Source: GCA-2746795 sp964643965 (lineage in GTDB: Bacteria > Chloroflexota > Anaerolineae > Promineifilales > Promineifilaceae). Taken from it: DNA of 64,000 bases. A model generated the notes under the pieces. That model had not been told where the DNA came from and searched no databases. It saw only the letters and a list, made by a program, of their open reading frames with translations. The stretch is from contig CAZXVH010000012.1 in assembly GCA_964643965.1 (NCBI GenBank), positions 1 to 64,000 of the forward strand. The letters are read 5' to 3'. The position numbers and the translations under genes are program-made. Shown here one piece after another: positions 1-8,033 of this stretch. Every line of letters begins with the position of its first letter. The stretch's first letter is position 1.

Positions 1-98
1 CCCGGCCGGCGCTGGTGAATACGATTTTATCGAATTCCTTTGGCCTGGGCGGACAAAATGCCTGTCTGGTGATGGGCGCGGTGAACAGTAAACCGTGA
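1..98 (+). CDS. fabF: 3' end of a beta-ketoacyl-ACP synthase (FabF-like), partial
   Basis: Only the last 31 codons are in the window. Read in the frame starting at base 3, they give ALVNTILSNSFGLGGQNACL followed by VMGAVNSKP and a TGA stop at 96-98. The NSFGxGGxNA block is the conserved C-terminal signature of condensing enzymes of fatty-acid elongation (FabF/FabB), which join malonyl-ACP to acyl-ACP. The rest of the gene lies upstream, so FabF cannot be separated from a related polyketide-type ketosynthase. The last codons run into a 7-bp repeat tract. Confidence 0.75.
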   Translation, partial: RPALVNTILSNSFGLGGQNACLVMGAVNSKP

Positions 99-128
99 AC
101 AGTAAACAGTAAACAGTAAACAGTTAAA
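84..128. repeat. Heptamer repeat, AACAGTA type
   Basis: A run of 7-bp units (AACAGTA and close variants) begins inside the last codons of the fabF-like gene and continues downstream. It belongs to the same ACAGT heptamer family seen near 16.3, 22.75, 55.7 and 59.93 kb. Confidence 0.8.
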
Positions 129-131
129 CCA

Positions 132-211
132 ACTACCAGACTACCAGACTACCAGACTAATCGACTACCAGACTACCAGACTACCAGACTACCAGACTAA
201 TCGACTATCAG
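132..211. repeat. Octamer tandem repeat, ten units
   Basis: There are ten consecutive 8-bp units. Seven are ACTACCAG, two are ACTAATCG (units 4 and 9) and the last is ACTATCAG. The ACTAATCG variant recurs with a spacing of five units, so a 40-bp block seems to have been duplicated. The tract ends 13 bp before the next start codon. Confidence 0.9.
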
Positions 212-224
212 ACAGGACTAACCA

Positions 225-962
225 ATGATTATTTTGCGGGATGAGAAGCGGATTCAACGCATGGCCTTAATCGCCAAGATTTTTAGTTATGGTGGTATGG
301 CGATTTTGCTGGCCGGATTGGCCTTGATATTTGTGGTGGATGATTTTGAGCGAGTGATTTGGCTGCAAATGGGGGCGTTGTTTGTGGGCTGGTTGGCGGC
401 GCAGGTGGGCATTTACCTGTCGCCGCGTTATGTACGCAGCCCCAGGCCAGACGAAGTGCTGGATGAAACGCTGCAAAAATGGGCGAAAAACGGCCGTTTA
501 TATCATTATCTTCTGCCTGCCCCCCATGTGTTACTGACCCGCCAGGGCGTGATTGTTTTTAATCTGCGCCCCAATATCGGCAAAATAAGCGTGGATGAAA
601 ATGATAAGTGGCGCCAATCAGGTGGCATCTTCCGGCGTTTATTTGGGCAGGAGCCATTGGGTAATCCCACCAGTGAAATAGACAAGATGGTAGAAGCGAT
701 GGCCGGCTATATTCGCCAAAATGCGCCTACAGTGGAAGAACTGCCCATCGGCGCTCTGATTGTGTTTACGACTAAGGGCGCCACTGAATTGGATTTGGAA
801 AATTCCACTATCCCGGCCATGCACGCCACCAAAGTAAAAGGGTTCTTGCGCCAACAAAAACGAGAGCCGCTGCCCAAAGCTGATTACGATGCTTTACGCG
901 CCGCGTTTGATGAAAAAGTTGGCGATTTGGAGGAGTCGACCCATGCCGGCAATCCTACCTGA
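225..962 (+). CDS. Membrane protein with two N-terminal TM segments, possible NERD-like domain
   Basis: Protein of 245 aa. Two hydrophobic segments at about residues 17-38 and 45-64 form a membrane hairpin, and the rest looks cytoplasmic. The part after residue 75 (YHYLLPAPHVLLTRQGVIVF, then a long segment to about 190) resembles proteins annotated as nuclease-related (NERD) domain proteins, but I see no catalytic motif I can name. The start follows a weak AGGAC. The C-terminal third is rich in charged residues. There is no operon partner: it sits between a fatty-acid gene and phoU. The function is unknown. Confidence 0.65.
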   Translation: MIILRDEKRIQRMALIAKIFSYGGMAILLAGLALIFVVDDFERVIWLQMGALFVGWLAAQVGIYLSPRYVRSPRPDEVLDETLQKWAKNGRLYHYLLPAPHVLLTRQGVIVFNLRPNIGKISVDENDKWRQSGGIFRRLFGQEPLGNPTSEIDKMVEAMAGYIRQNAPTVEELPIGALIVFTTKGATELDLENSTIPAMHATKVKGFLRQQKREPLPKADYDALRAAFDEKVGDLEESTHAGNPT

Positions 963-1167
963 TGTTTATTGTTTAGCAGCTAACGTTAACATCTAACTGT
1001 TTGCCGGTGATGCGCTTAAAATGGGGAACGGCCGTTTACAACGCTCGCCCAAACGAATCACGGCCGATCAGCAGCAAGCTGACCAATCTGCCCTCAAACT
1101 ATGGGAACTAAGGCCGGCTGTTTTTGCCTGCGGGTGGATCCCCTATGCAAAACAATGGCAGCGACGC

Positions 1168-1173
1168 TATAAT
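1168..1173 (+). promoter_or_regulatory. Possible -10 element upstream of phoU
   Basis: TATAAT lies 45 bp before the phoU start in an otherwise empty 255-bp spacer. The matching -35 is weak (an A-rich stretch near 1145), and no Pho-box-like direct repeat was seen. Confidence 0.3.
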
Positions 1174-1217
1174 GATGTTGTTTATTGAATAAATAGGGTC
1201 CAAAAAGAGGTGTTTCC

Positions 1218-1934
1218 ATGTCGCTAAAACAGAGATCCGTATTAACCCAGGAACTGGCTGAATTACGCGAAAATGTTCTACGCCTGGGCAACATGATAGA
1301 TACGGCTATCAATAAAGCGATGATGGCGCTGGATACCCGCGATGTAGTCATGGCTCGAGAAGTTGTGGCCACAGATGACGATATAAATCACCTTCGCTTC
1401 AAAATCGAGGAAGACGCCTTGCTTATTTTGGCGACACAGCAGCCCATGGCCAAAGATTTACGCAGCGTCATTGCTGGCATCCACTTTGCCATTGAGTTGG
1501 AGCGAATCGGGGACCACGCGGCCGGCATTGCCCGCCTGGTTGAACGTTTGGAAGGAGAAGAACCCTTCGACACCCTTTATAAGCTGCCCAAAATGGCAAA
1601 ACGCGCCTGTGATATGGTGCAAATCAGCGTACAAGCGTATCTTGAAGAAGATGCAGATTTGGCGTACTCTGTCATGAGTAAAGACGATAAAATAGATAAA
1701 CAATATCGTAAATTGTATTTGGGCGCGTTGGAGCAAATGGAAAATACGGCGTATATTCGCCGGGCCACATTTTTATTGTGGATTGGGCATAGTTTGGAAC
1801 GCATTGGGGATCGCGCCATCAATTTAGCTGAACGAGTCATCTTTATGGTTACGGGCGAATTTGTAGAAAATCTGGACGATATGGATGATATTGACTCCTT
1901 TTTAAACACCGGAGACAGCGCTGAATTGGATTAG
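1218..1934 (+). CDS. phoU: Phosphate uptake regulator PhoU
   Basis: Protein of 238 aa, the normal PhoU length, made of two repeated three-helix PhoU domains (about 10-110 and 120-215). Each carries the family's ExxxxDH/D pattern: IELERIGDHAAGIARL near residue 95 and LERIGDRAINLAERV near 200, the acidic patches that bind metal clusters. PhoU links the Pst phosphate transporter to the PhoR sensor kinase and restrains phosphate uptake. No pst or phoBR genes lie next to it here, so it appears as an orphan. A GAGGTG ribosome site precedes the ATG by about 5-10 bases. Confidence in the family is high; its exact partner cannot be told from this window. Confidence 0.93.
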   Translation: MSLKQRSVLTQELAELRENVLRLGNMIDTAINKAMMALDTRDVVMAREVVATDDDINHLRFKIEEDALLILATQQPMAKDLRSVIAGIHFAIELERIGDHAAGIARLVERLEGEEPFDTLYKLPKMAKRACDMVQISVQAYLEEDADLAYSVMSKDDKIDKQYRKLYLGALEQMENTAYIRRATFLLWIGHSLERIGDRAINLAERVIFMVTGEFVENLDDMDDIDSFLNTGDSAELD

Positions 1935-2175
1935 ATAAACGGCCGTTTTCCCCATTAAAGTTGACAACCACAAATAATTTAATAGAATTTGCACCAAGTC
2001 ACTTACTTATTTCCTCATTCCCATCGCCTGCAACCCTCTGGGAAGAAGATGGCAGCAGGCTAAAACTAACAAATTGCTGGAGCCGAAATATATGTATTAA
2101 CCTTGATCCAACTTGGCGGATTGAGGGTTGTTTATTTACTGTTTGTAAATCATTATTCTTCATAGGAGGAGAAAG

Positions 2176-3465
2176 ATGAAACGTTTTACTTTATTACTGT
2201 TGTTGTCCCTGTTGTTAGCATTGAGCTTAGCTGCTTGTGGTGGCACAGCCAGTGAACCAGCTGCCAGCGAAGAAACGGCCGTTGAAGAACCGGCCGCCGA
2301 AGAACCGGCCGCTGAAGAACCGGCCGCTGATGACATGGAATGTACCGATCCGTTAGGCTGTGTAGAAGTAGCGCCTGGTGATCCCATTTCCTTAGCTTCT
2401 GCCCTGGTTATTTCCGGCCCGAACACAGAATTAGGGTTGGATTCCCAGTGGGGTGTGGAAATAGCCCTCGACTTTTATGGAGATGTTTTGGGCCATCCGG
2501 TGATATTATTGGCCGAAGATGATGGCTGCTCCGCTGAAGGTGGACAGACCGCTGCTCAGAAAATCGTCTCCAATCCTGACATCGTCGCTATGGTCGGCAC
2601 CAGCTGCTCCGGGGCGGGCGTTCCTGCCGCCAAAATCATCTCCGATGCCGGTTATGCCATGGTCTCCCCCTCCAACACCGCTGCATCACTAACTGATCCT
2701 GAGTTGCATGAAGCTGGCTACCTGCGCACTGCTCACAATGACAATGTTCAGGGTCGCGCCATGGCTGAATATGCCTTCAAAGAATTGGGCATTACCAAAG
2801 CCGCCGCCATCCATGATGGCGATCCTTACACCGAAGGGCTGGCTTCTGTATTTGCCGATTCCTTCAAAGAACTGGGTGGTGAAATTGTCGCTTTTGAAGC
2901 GGAAGCGGCAGATGCAACCAATGTGGAGCCGCTATTGACCTCTGTGGCAGCGGCCGGCCCGGAATTCATCTACTTCCCGGTCTTTATCCCCTTGGGTTCC
3001 AAGCTCACCAACACCGCCGCCGAGATTGCCGGGTTAGAAGGCGTTATCCTGGCTGGCGCTGATGGTATCCAATCCCCCAGTTTCTTGGAAAACACGGTGG
3101 GTACCTCTGAAGGTATGTATGTCTCCGGCCCTGATCTGGGCTTCACCAACACCTTTTACAAAGATGAATTCTTGCCAGCGTACATGGAAAAATTCGGCAC
3201 CGAGCCAACTGCTCCGTTCCATGCTCATGCCTATGACGCTACTGTCATGATATTAGACGCCATTGTGGCTTCGGCCAAACAAGGCGATGATGGTACATTG
3301 CTCATCGGTCGTCAGGCGCTGCGCGACGCCTTGTTTGCCACGTCCGGCATGGAAGGCATCACCGGCACCATCACCTGCGACGAAAATGGTGACTGCGCCG
3401 ATCCCAAGATTGCCGTTAGCCAGATTCAAAACGGCGACTTTGTCCCGGTTTTCACTTTTGAATAA
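2176..3465 (+). CDS. livK: Branched-chain amino-acid-type ABC transporter substrate-binding lipoprotein
   Basis: Protein of 429 aa. A lipoprotein signal (LSLLLALSLAACGG) is followed by an acidic Glu/Pro/Ala-rich linker (repeated EEPAA), then a type I periplasmic-binding fold of the LivK/Leu-Ile-Val-binding family from about residue 60. It captures the substrate outside the membrane and delivers it to the LivHMGF permease encoded just downstream. Cysteine pairs (CTDPLGC near the N-terminus, GCS/SCS at 115-140, CDENGDC near the C-terminus) match those in the paralogue at 8034 and probably form disulfides. A strong AGGAGGAG ribosome site lies before the ATG. The real ligand could be an amino acid, a urea-type compound or another small molecule. 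Confidence 0.9.
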   Translation: MKRFTLLLLLSLLLALSLAACGGTASEPAASEETAVEEPAAEEPAAEEPAADDMECTDPLGCVEVAPGDPISLASALVISGPNTELGLDSQWGVEIALDFYGDVLGHPVILLAEDDGCSAEGGQTAAQKIVSNPDIVAMVGTSCSGAGVPAAKIISDAGYAMVSPSNTAASLTDPELHEAGYLRTAHNDNVQGRAMAEYAFKELGITKAAAIHDGDPYTEGLASVFADSFKELGGEIVAFEAEAADATNVEPLLTSVAAAGPEFIYFPVFIPLGSKLTNTAAEIAGLEGVILAGADGIQSPSFLENTVGTSEGMYVSGPDLGFTNTFYKDEFLPAYMEKFGTEPTAPFHAHAYDATVMILDAIVASAKQGDDGTLLIGRQALRDALFATSGMEGITGTITCDENGDCADPKIAVSQIQNGDFVPVFTFE

Positions 3466-3513
3466 GTTGTCTACCGGTAGGTTTATCCGGGTCGGGTAAG
3501 TAAGAAATTGGCG

Positions 3514-3552
3514 AATAGGCTCCAGATCAACGGAGCCTATTCCTTATTTATT
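3514..3552 (+). terminator. Hairpin after livK, probable partial terminator
   Basis: A perfect 10-bp stem AATAGGCTCC / GGAGCCTATT with an 8-base loop is followed by a T-rich tract. It sits between the binding-protein gene and the permease genes. This is a common arrangement that lets the abundant binding protein be made in excess of the membrane parts. Confidence 0.7.
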
Positions 3553-3610
3553 ATAGGAATAAGCCTGTCCGTTTCCCGTTTACCATATGCATACATTGGA
3601 GCAAGTGAAT

Positions 3611-4681
3611 ATGTCGAACCGTTTTCGAGAAGTCGATTATATAGGAATTATTCTCTGGGTATTTCGGGCTGTTGTTATTGGCATTGTTATTTATGGCATC
3701 ATTAAAAAGATATTTTTCGGGGTTGGCAATCAATACGATTTTAAGACTTGGATGGATTTCTTTGTCTCCGGGGTGGCGCAAGGCAGCCTGTATGCGCTGA
3801 TTGCTTTAGGCTATACCATGGTCTACGGCATTTTATTTATGATCAACTTTGCTCATGGGGAATTTTTTATGTCGGGAGCCATGACAGCCACAGTTTTTAT
3901 CGCCGCTTCTCTGGCTAATTCCGGTTTTTTAGATGAGCAACCCTTTATCAGTTTAGTATTGATTACCATAGCTTCTGTAGTGACCGCGATTGGGATTTCG
4001 TTATTAACAGAGCGTGTTGCCTACCGCCCGCTGCGGAACGCCCCGCGTTTAGTGCCGTTAATCACGGCTATTGGCGCTTCTTTCTTCTGGCAATATTTTT
4101 TCCGTGGTTTATTTGGTTCTGCCATTATCCCTTTTCCGGTGCCAGAGGCGTTAGACGGCCGTTGGCTGATTTTAGGCTATCCCATTTTGAAGACGCGGGT
4201 GATTGTGATGATAACCGCGTTTATCTCTCTCATCGCCCTCAATATGTTTATCAAGCAAACGAAAACGGGGAAAGCGATCCGGGCTGTGGCGGAAGATAAG
4301 GACGTGGCGGCGCTGATGGGCATTGATGTCAATCGCACCATCTCCCTCACCTTTGCCATTGGCGCTGGAATGGCGGGCATTGCGGGCGTGTTGTGGGGGT
4401 TGGTGTTTAAGCAGGTTCATTTTTATATGGGCTTTGTGCCGGGTATCAAAGCGTTTACGGCAGCGGTGTTGGGTGGTATCGGCAGCATCCCAGGCGCCGC
4501 CATAGGCGGTTTGATTTTAGGTATTGTGGAAGCGGTGGGGCCGCCTTTGTTTTTGGAAGGGCTGGGTATTTCCGGGGCACACCAATTGAAAGATGTGATT
4601 GCTTTCATGCTGTTGGTTATGATTTTGATTTTCCGGCCGCAGGGTATCATTGGTGAAGTGCTGCGCGAGAAAAAGGCGTAA
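3611..4681 (+). CDS. livH: Branched-chain amino-acid-type ABC transporter permease LivH
   Basis: Integral membrane permease of about 356 aa in the BPD_transp_2/LivH family. After an extra N-terminal TM helix (about residues 15-36) comes the conserved core starting GVAQGSLYALIALGYTMVYG, with the GxxxGIxGVLWG loop and about eight more TM helices. I chose ATG 3611 over the in-frame ATG at 3587 because GGAG at 3598-3601 is 9 bases upstream of 3611, while 3587 has no ribosome site. LivH pairs with LivM to form the channel. It is followed after 9 bases by livM. Confidence 0.9.
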   Translation: MSNRFREVDYIGIILWVFRAVVIGIVIYGIIKKIFFGVGNQYDFKTWMDFFVSGVAQGSLYALIALGYTMVYGILFMINFAHGEFFMSGAMTATVFIAASLANSGFLDEQPFISLVLITIASVVTAIGISLLTERVAYRPLRNAPRLVPLITAIGASFFWQYFFRGLFGSAIIPFPVPEALDGRWLILGYPILKTRVIVMITAFISLIALNMFIKQTKTGKAIRAVAEDKDVAALMGIDVNRTISLTFAIGAGMAGIAGVLWGLVFKQVHFYMGFVPGIKAFTAAVLGGIGSIPGAAIGGLILGIVEAVGPPLFLEGLGISGAHQLKDVIAFMLLVMILIFRPQGIIGEVLREKKA

Positions 4682-4690
4682 GGGAGCGAT

Positions 4691-6406
4691 ATGATGACAC
4701 AACTCAATTTACGCAAAACGGGACAACTGGGTTTAATCGCTGGCATAGTGGTTTTGAGCGTCAGCGCCATTGGTATGGTGAAAACCTTTGATGAACGCGA
4801 CATTATCACTGGCGTTCTCACACTGGGGCAGCTGCTTCTTTACAGTGCGCCGCTTATCGCTGGTTATATGGTCTGGGATCGGAAAGAGGATGTTTCAAAA
4901 GGCATTATCCTGAGTCGTGGGTTAATTGTGGGTTTTTTGGCGGCGCTGCCGGTGATTGGCTTAATTTTCTTGACGCTGCTCTGGCCTACGATTCGTAATG
5001 CGCTGGTGAATGTATCCCCCGCCCTCATTGAGATTTTAACATTTGGGCAGGGGCCGGTTGTAGGCAGCTTGATTTTACTGGGCGTGATGACGCTGTGGGG
5101 TGTGGTGGGGGCCGCTTTCCATATTTTGCCGGAAAAGGTAAAAAAGCCGTTGTTTACGGGGGTGGTGTGGGTTATATCGGTGGGCTTGTTATCAGAAATT
5201 CTGCTGCTGATTTTACGGCCGTATGTGCCGCGTAATGTGCAAAAGATATTTTTTGGCGCGAAGGGGATTACGGTGGGAACGGCCGTTCTCATTTTCATCA
5301 TCGCCGTCACCTTCGACATCTGGTGGAATGCGCGTGGCCAGGCCGCCTATAAAAAGACAGTCATCCGCCTGGACGATAGCCAAAAGAAACGGCTGCGCAC
5401 ACTCAACATCGGCCTGGGCGTCATTTTTGTCCTCATCATGCCCTTCATCGTCGGCACTTATCTCACCGAAGTCCTCGACATCGTGGGTATTTTTGTCCTC
5501 ATGGGCCTGGGTCTCAACATCGTCGTCGGTTTTGCCGGGCTGCTAGACCTGGGTTACGTCGCCTTCTTTGCCATCGGCGCCTACACCATGGGGCTGCTTA
5601 CCTCGCAAGGCGATCTGGGTTTGGGACTGTCCTTCTGGGTGGCGCTGCCCTTCTGCGTCCTAGCCGCCACCTTGGCCGGCGTCATCTTAGGTATACCCGT
5701 CCTCGGTATGCGCGGCGACTATCTGGCCATCGTCACCCTCGGTTTTGGTGAAATCATCCGGGTGCTGGTGGTCTCAGATGTTCTCAAACCATTCATTGGC
5801 GGCGCTCAGGGCATTTTGCAAATTGGCAAACCAGAAGCGCTCGACTTCGTTTTTGTGCAGCCTGAGCATTATTACTATCTGATCTTAGCCAGTTGTTTGT
5901 TAGCAATTTTTGTCACCTGGCGCTTACGTGATGCCCGTATCGGCCGGCAGTGGATGGCGCTGCGCGAAGATGAAGATGTAGCCGAAGCCGTCGGTATTCG
6001 GCTCATCAACACCAAACTGATGGCCTTTGCCATTGGCGCGGCCTTCTCCGGTTTAGCCGGCGGCATTTTTGCTTCCCGCCTCAGTTCCATTTTCCCCCAC
6101 AGCTTTGGCTTGCTCATCTCTATCAACGTGCTTTGCCTGATCATCGTCGGTGGCTTAGGCAGCATCCCAGGCGTAATTTTGGGCGCATTTGTGTTGGTTG
6201 GTTTGCCGGAATTATTACGCGAGTTTGCCGAATACCGGCTGCTCTTTTACGGTATGCTGCTCATCGCCACCATGCTCTTGCGCCCCGAAGGTCTCTGGCC
6301 TTCTCCCATCCGCAAACGCGAACTCCACCCCGATGATACAGAAGACGAGCCGCCGCCGCTAAGAGAACCGCGCGAGTTTGCCGAGAAAGTCACACCATTG
6401 ATGTAG
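4691..6406 (+). CDS. livM: Branched-chain amino-acid-type ABC transporter permease LivM with long N-terminal membrane extension
   Basis: Protein of 571 aa, much longer than a typical LivM (about 300-420 aa). The recognisable LivM core begins near residue 245 (YLTEVLDIVGIFVLMGLGLN, then GFAGLLDLGYVAFFAIGAYT) and includes the EAA-like loop ALREDEDVAEAVGIRLINTK. The first ~240 residues add about five or six TM helices and a charged loop (GQAAYKKTVIRLDDSQKKR). The C-terminal tail is acidic and proline-rich. GGAG lies 6 bases before the ATG, which is directly followed by a second ATG. It forms the heterodimeric channel with LivH. Other LivM proteins have N-terminal extensions, but this one is large. 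Confidence 0.9.
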   Translation: MMTQLNLRKTGQLGLIAGIVVLSVSAIGMVKTFDERDIITGVLTLGQLLLYSAPLIAGYMVWDRKEDVSKGIILSRGLIVGFLAALPVIGLIFLTLLWPTIRNALVNVSPALIEILTFGQGPVVGSLILLGVMTLWGVVGAAFHILPEKVKKPLFTGVVWVISVGLLSEILLLILRPYVPRNVQKIFFGAKGITVGTAVLIFIIAVTFDIWWNARGQAAYKKTVIRLDDSQKKRLRTLNIGLGVIFVLIMPFIVGTYLTEVLDIVGIFVLMGLGLNIVVGFAGLLDLGYVAFFAIGAYTMGLLTSQGDLGLGLSFWVALPFCVLAATLAGVILGIPVLGMRGDYLAIVTLGFGEIIRVLVVSDVLKPFIGGAQGILQIGKPEALDFVFVQPEHYYYLILASCLLAIFVTWRLRDARIGRQWMALREDEDVAEAVGIRLINTKLMAFAIGAAFSGLAGGIFASRLSSIFPHSFGLLISINVLCLIIVGGLGSIPGVILGAFVLVGLPELLREFAEYRLLFYGMLLIATMLLRPEGLWPSPIRKRELHPDDTEDEPPPLREPREFAEKVTPLM

Positions 6407-6442
6407 TCTAGTTTCGGCTTACATCATGAGAGAAAAAACCAT

Positions 6443-7240
6443 ATGGCTAATAATATCTTAGAAGCAACCCATGTAACCAAACGCTTTGGCGGCCTGGTTG
6501 CCGTCAACGATCTGAGCTTTAATATTCCAACCCAAAGCATTGTTAGCATCATTGGCCCTAACGGCGCCGGTAAAACCACATTTTTTAACTGCATCACCGG
6601 CTTTTATCAAATTGATGAGGGACAGATTCACTTCGCGGGTCGCTCTATCAAAGGCTATACGCCGGATCGGATTGCCCATGTGGGCATTTCCCGTACCTAC
6701 CAGAATATCCGCTTATTTAATCATATGTCGGCCTTAGAAAATATTCTGGCCGGCATGGAACCGCAGCTTCACTCCAGTTGGATAGGCGCTTTGTTCCGTT
6801 TACCCGGTACAGTCAAAGAAGAAAAAGCCGCCCTGGTGGAAGCCAATCGCCTGCTCAACTTTGTAGGGTTACAAGGATTGGGTGATACGTTGGCCCGCAA
6901 TTTACCTTATGGCGACCAACGCCATTTGGAAATTGCCCGGGCTTTGGCGAGCAAGCCGCAGCTCCTACTGCTGGATGAGCCGACGGCCGGGATGAATCCG
7001 GCGGAAACAGCCGAAACCACAGAGTTTATCCGTAAATTACGCGACGAATTGGGCATCACCATTCTGCTGATAGAACATGATATGCGCGTGGTGATGGGCA
7101 TTTCTGAACATATCACCGTGTTAGACTACGGCCGTAAAATTGCTGAAGGTCTGCCGGCAGAAATTCAGAGCAATCCTGAAGTGATTCAAGCGTACTTGGG
7201 TAGTGGCGCCGCCGCCAGTGCGACCATCGAAGTTTCATAG
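6443..7240 (+). CDS. livG: ABC transporter ATP-binding protein LivG
   Basis: Protein of 265 aa. Walker A is GPNGAGKTT near residues 35-43, the family-specific signature is LPYGDQRHLEIARAL, Walker B is LLLLDEPTAG, and the switch histidine lies in LIEHDM. The AGMNPAET block after Walker B is typical of LivG. It energises the LivHM channel together with LivF, which starts 17 bases downstream. The ribosome site is weak (GAGAG), so translation may depend partly on coupling to upstream genes. Confidence 0.93.
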   Translation: MANNILEATHVTKRFGGLVAVNDLSFNIPTQSIVSIIGPNGAGKTTFFNCITGFYQIDEGQIHFAGRSIKGYTPDRIAHVGISRTYQNIRLFNHMSALENILAGMEPQLHSSWIGALFRLPGTVKEEKAALVEANRLLNFVGLQGLGDTLARNLPYGDQRHLEIARALASKPQLLLLDEPTAGMNPAETAETTEFIRKLRDELGITILLIEHDMRVVMGISEHITVLDYGRKIAEGLPAEIQSNPEVIQAYLGSGAAASATIEVS

Positions 7241-7257
7241 AGAAGGAGCGGCAAAAA

Positions 7258-7971
7258 ATGGCCTTACTTGAAGTAAACGATGTACATGCTTATTATGGCA
7301 ATATCCATGCCTTAAAAGGTCTCTCCATAACTGTGGCAGAAGGGGAAATTGTCTCTTTGATCGGGGGCAACGGGGCTGGAAAAACGACAACGCTGCGTAC
7401 CATCAGCGGCTTACTCTCTCCCCGGCGCGGCTCCATCATATTTGATGGTGAAGATTTAAGCAGTTACAAGGCGCATGAACTGGTAGCCAAAGGCATGGCC
7501 ATGGTGCCGGAGGGACGCGGCGTCTTTTCACGTTTAACTGTGCTGGATAACCTGGAAATGGGCGCTTACCATCGCAAGGATAAAGCAGGCATTGCCCAAG
7601 ACCTGGCATATGTGTTCTCTCTGTTTCCACGTCTGGAAGAGCGGAAAAAACAGATAGCCGGCACCATGAGCGGCGGCGAACAGCAAATGTTAGCAACTGG
7701 ACGCGCCTTGATGGCGAAACCCCGCTTGATTTTGCTAGATGAGCCGTCGATGGGGCTGGCGCCGGTGCTGGTTGAATTGATCTTTGATATCATTGTGGAA
7801 ATTAATAAAGGGGGCACAACCGTGCTATTGGTGGAGCAGAATGCACATATGGCCTTGCATGTGGCAAATCGAGGTTACGTGCTGCAAACGGGCGAGATTG
7901 TCTTGAGTGATTCAGCCGAGGCGCTGAAGAATGATCCCACTGTACAGAAAGCTTATTTAGGCATTGAATAG
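7258..7971 (+). CDS. livF: ABC transporter ATP-binding protein LivF
   Basis: Protein of 237 aa with Walker A GGNGAGKTT, signature MSGGEQQMLATGRALM, Walker B LILLDEPSMGLAP and the H-loop LVEQNAHMAL, all in LivF-specific form. It is the second ATPase of the amino-acid importer and forms a heterodimer with LivG. An AAGGAG site precedes the start. Length and motifs are complete and nothing unusual was seen. Confidence 0.93.
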   Translation: MALLEVNDVHAYYGNIHALKGLSITVAEGEIVSLIGGNGAGKTTTLRTISGLLSPRRGSIIFDGEDLSSYKAHELVAKGMAMVPEGRGVFSRLTVLDNLEMGAYHRKDKAGIAQDLAYVFSLFPRLEERKKQIAGTMSGGEQQMLATGRALMAKPRLILLDEPSMGLAPVLVELIFDIIVEINKGGTTVLLVEQNAHMALHVANRGYVLQTGEIVLSDSAEALKNDPTVQKAYLGIE

Positions 7972-8033
7972 CCGCTTCCTATGGCGTTGATTAATTTGTG
8001 GCGTCATACGGATAAGGCTGCCCATTCAGCGAC

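Noticed and set aside
132..211. Octamer array as a CRISPR or operator bank
   Set aside because: The repeats are too short and have no spacers. A simple tandem duplication explains it.
1935..2175. Possible riboswitch upstream of livK (GCCTGC...GCAGGC stem)
   Set aside because: A stem can be drawn, but no known riboswitch core matched and there is no adjacent terminator.
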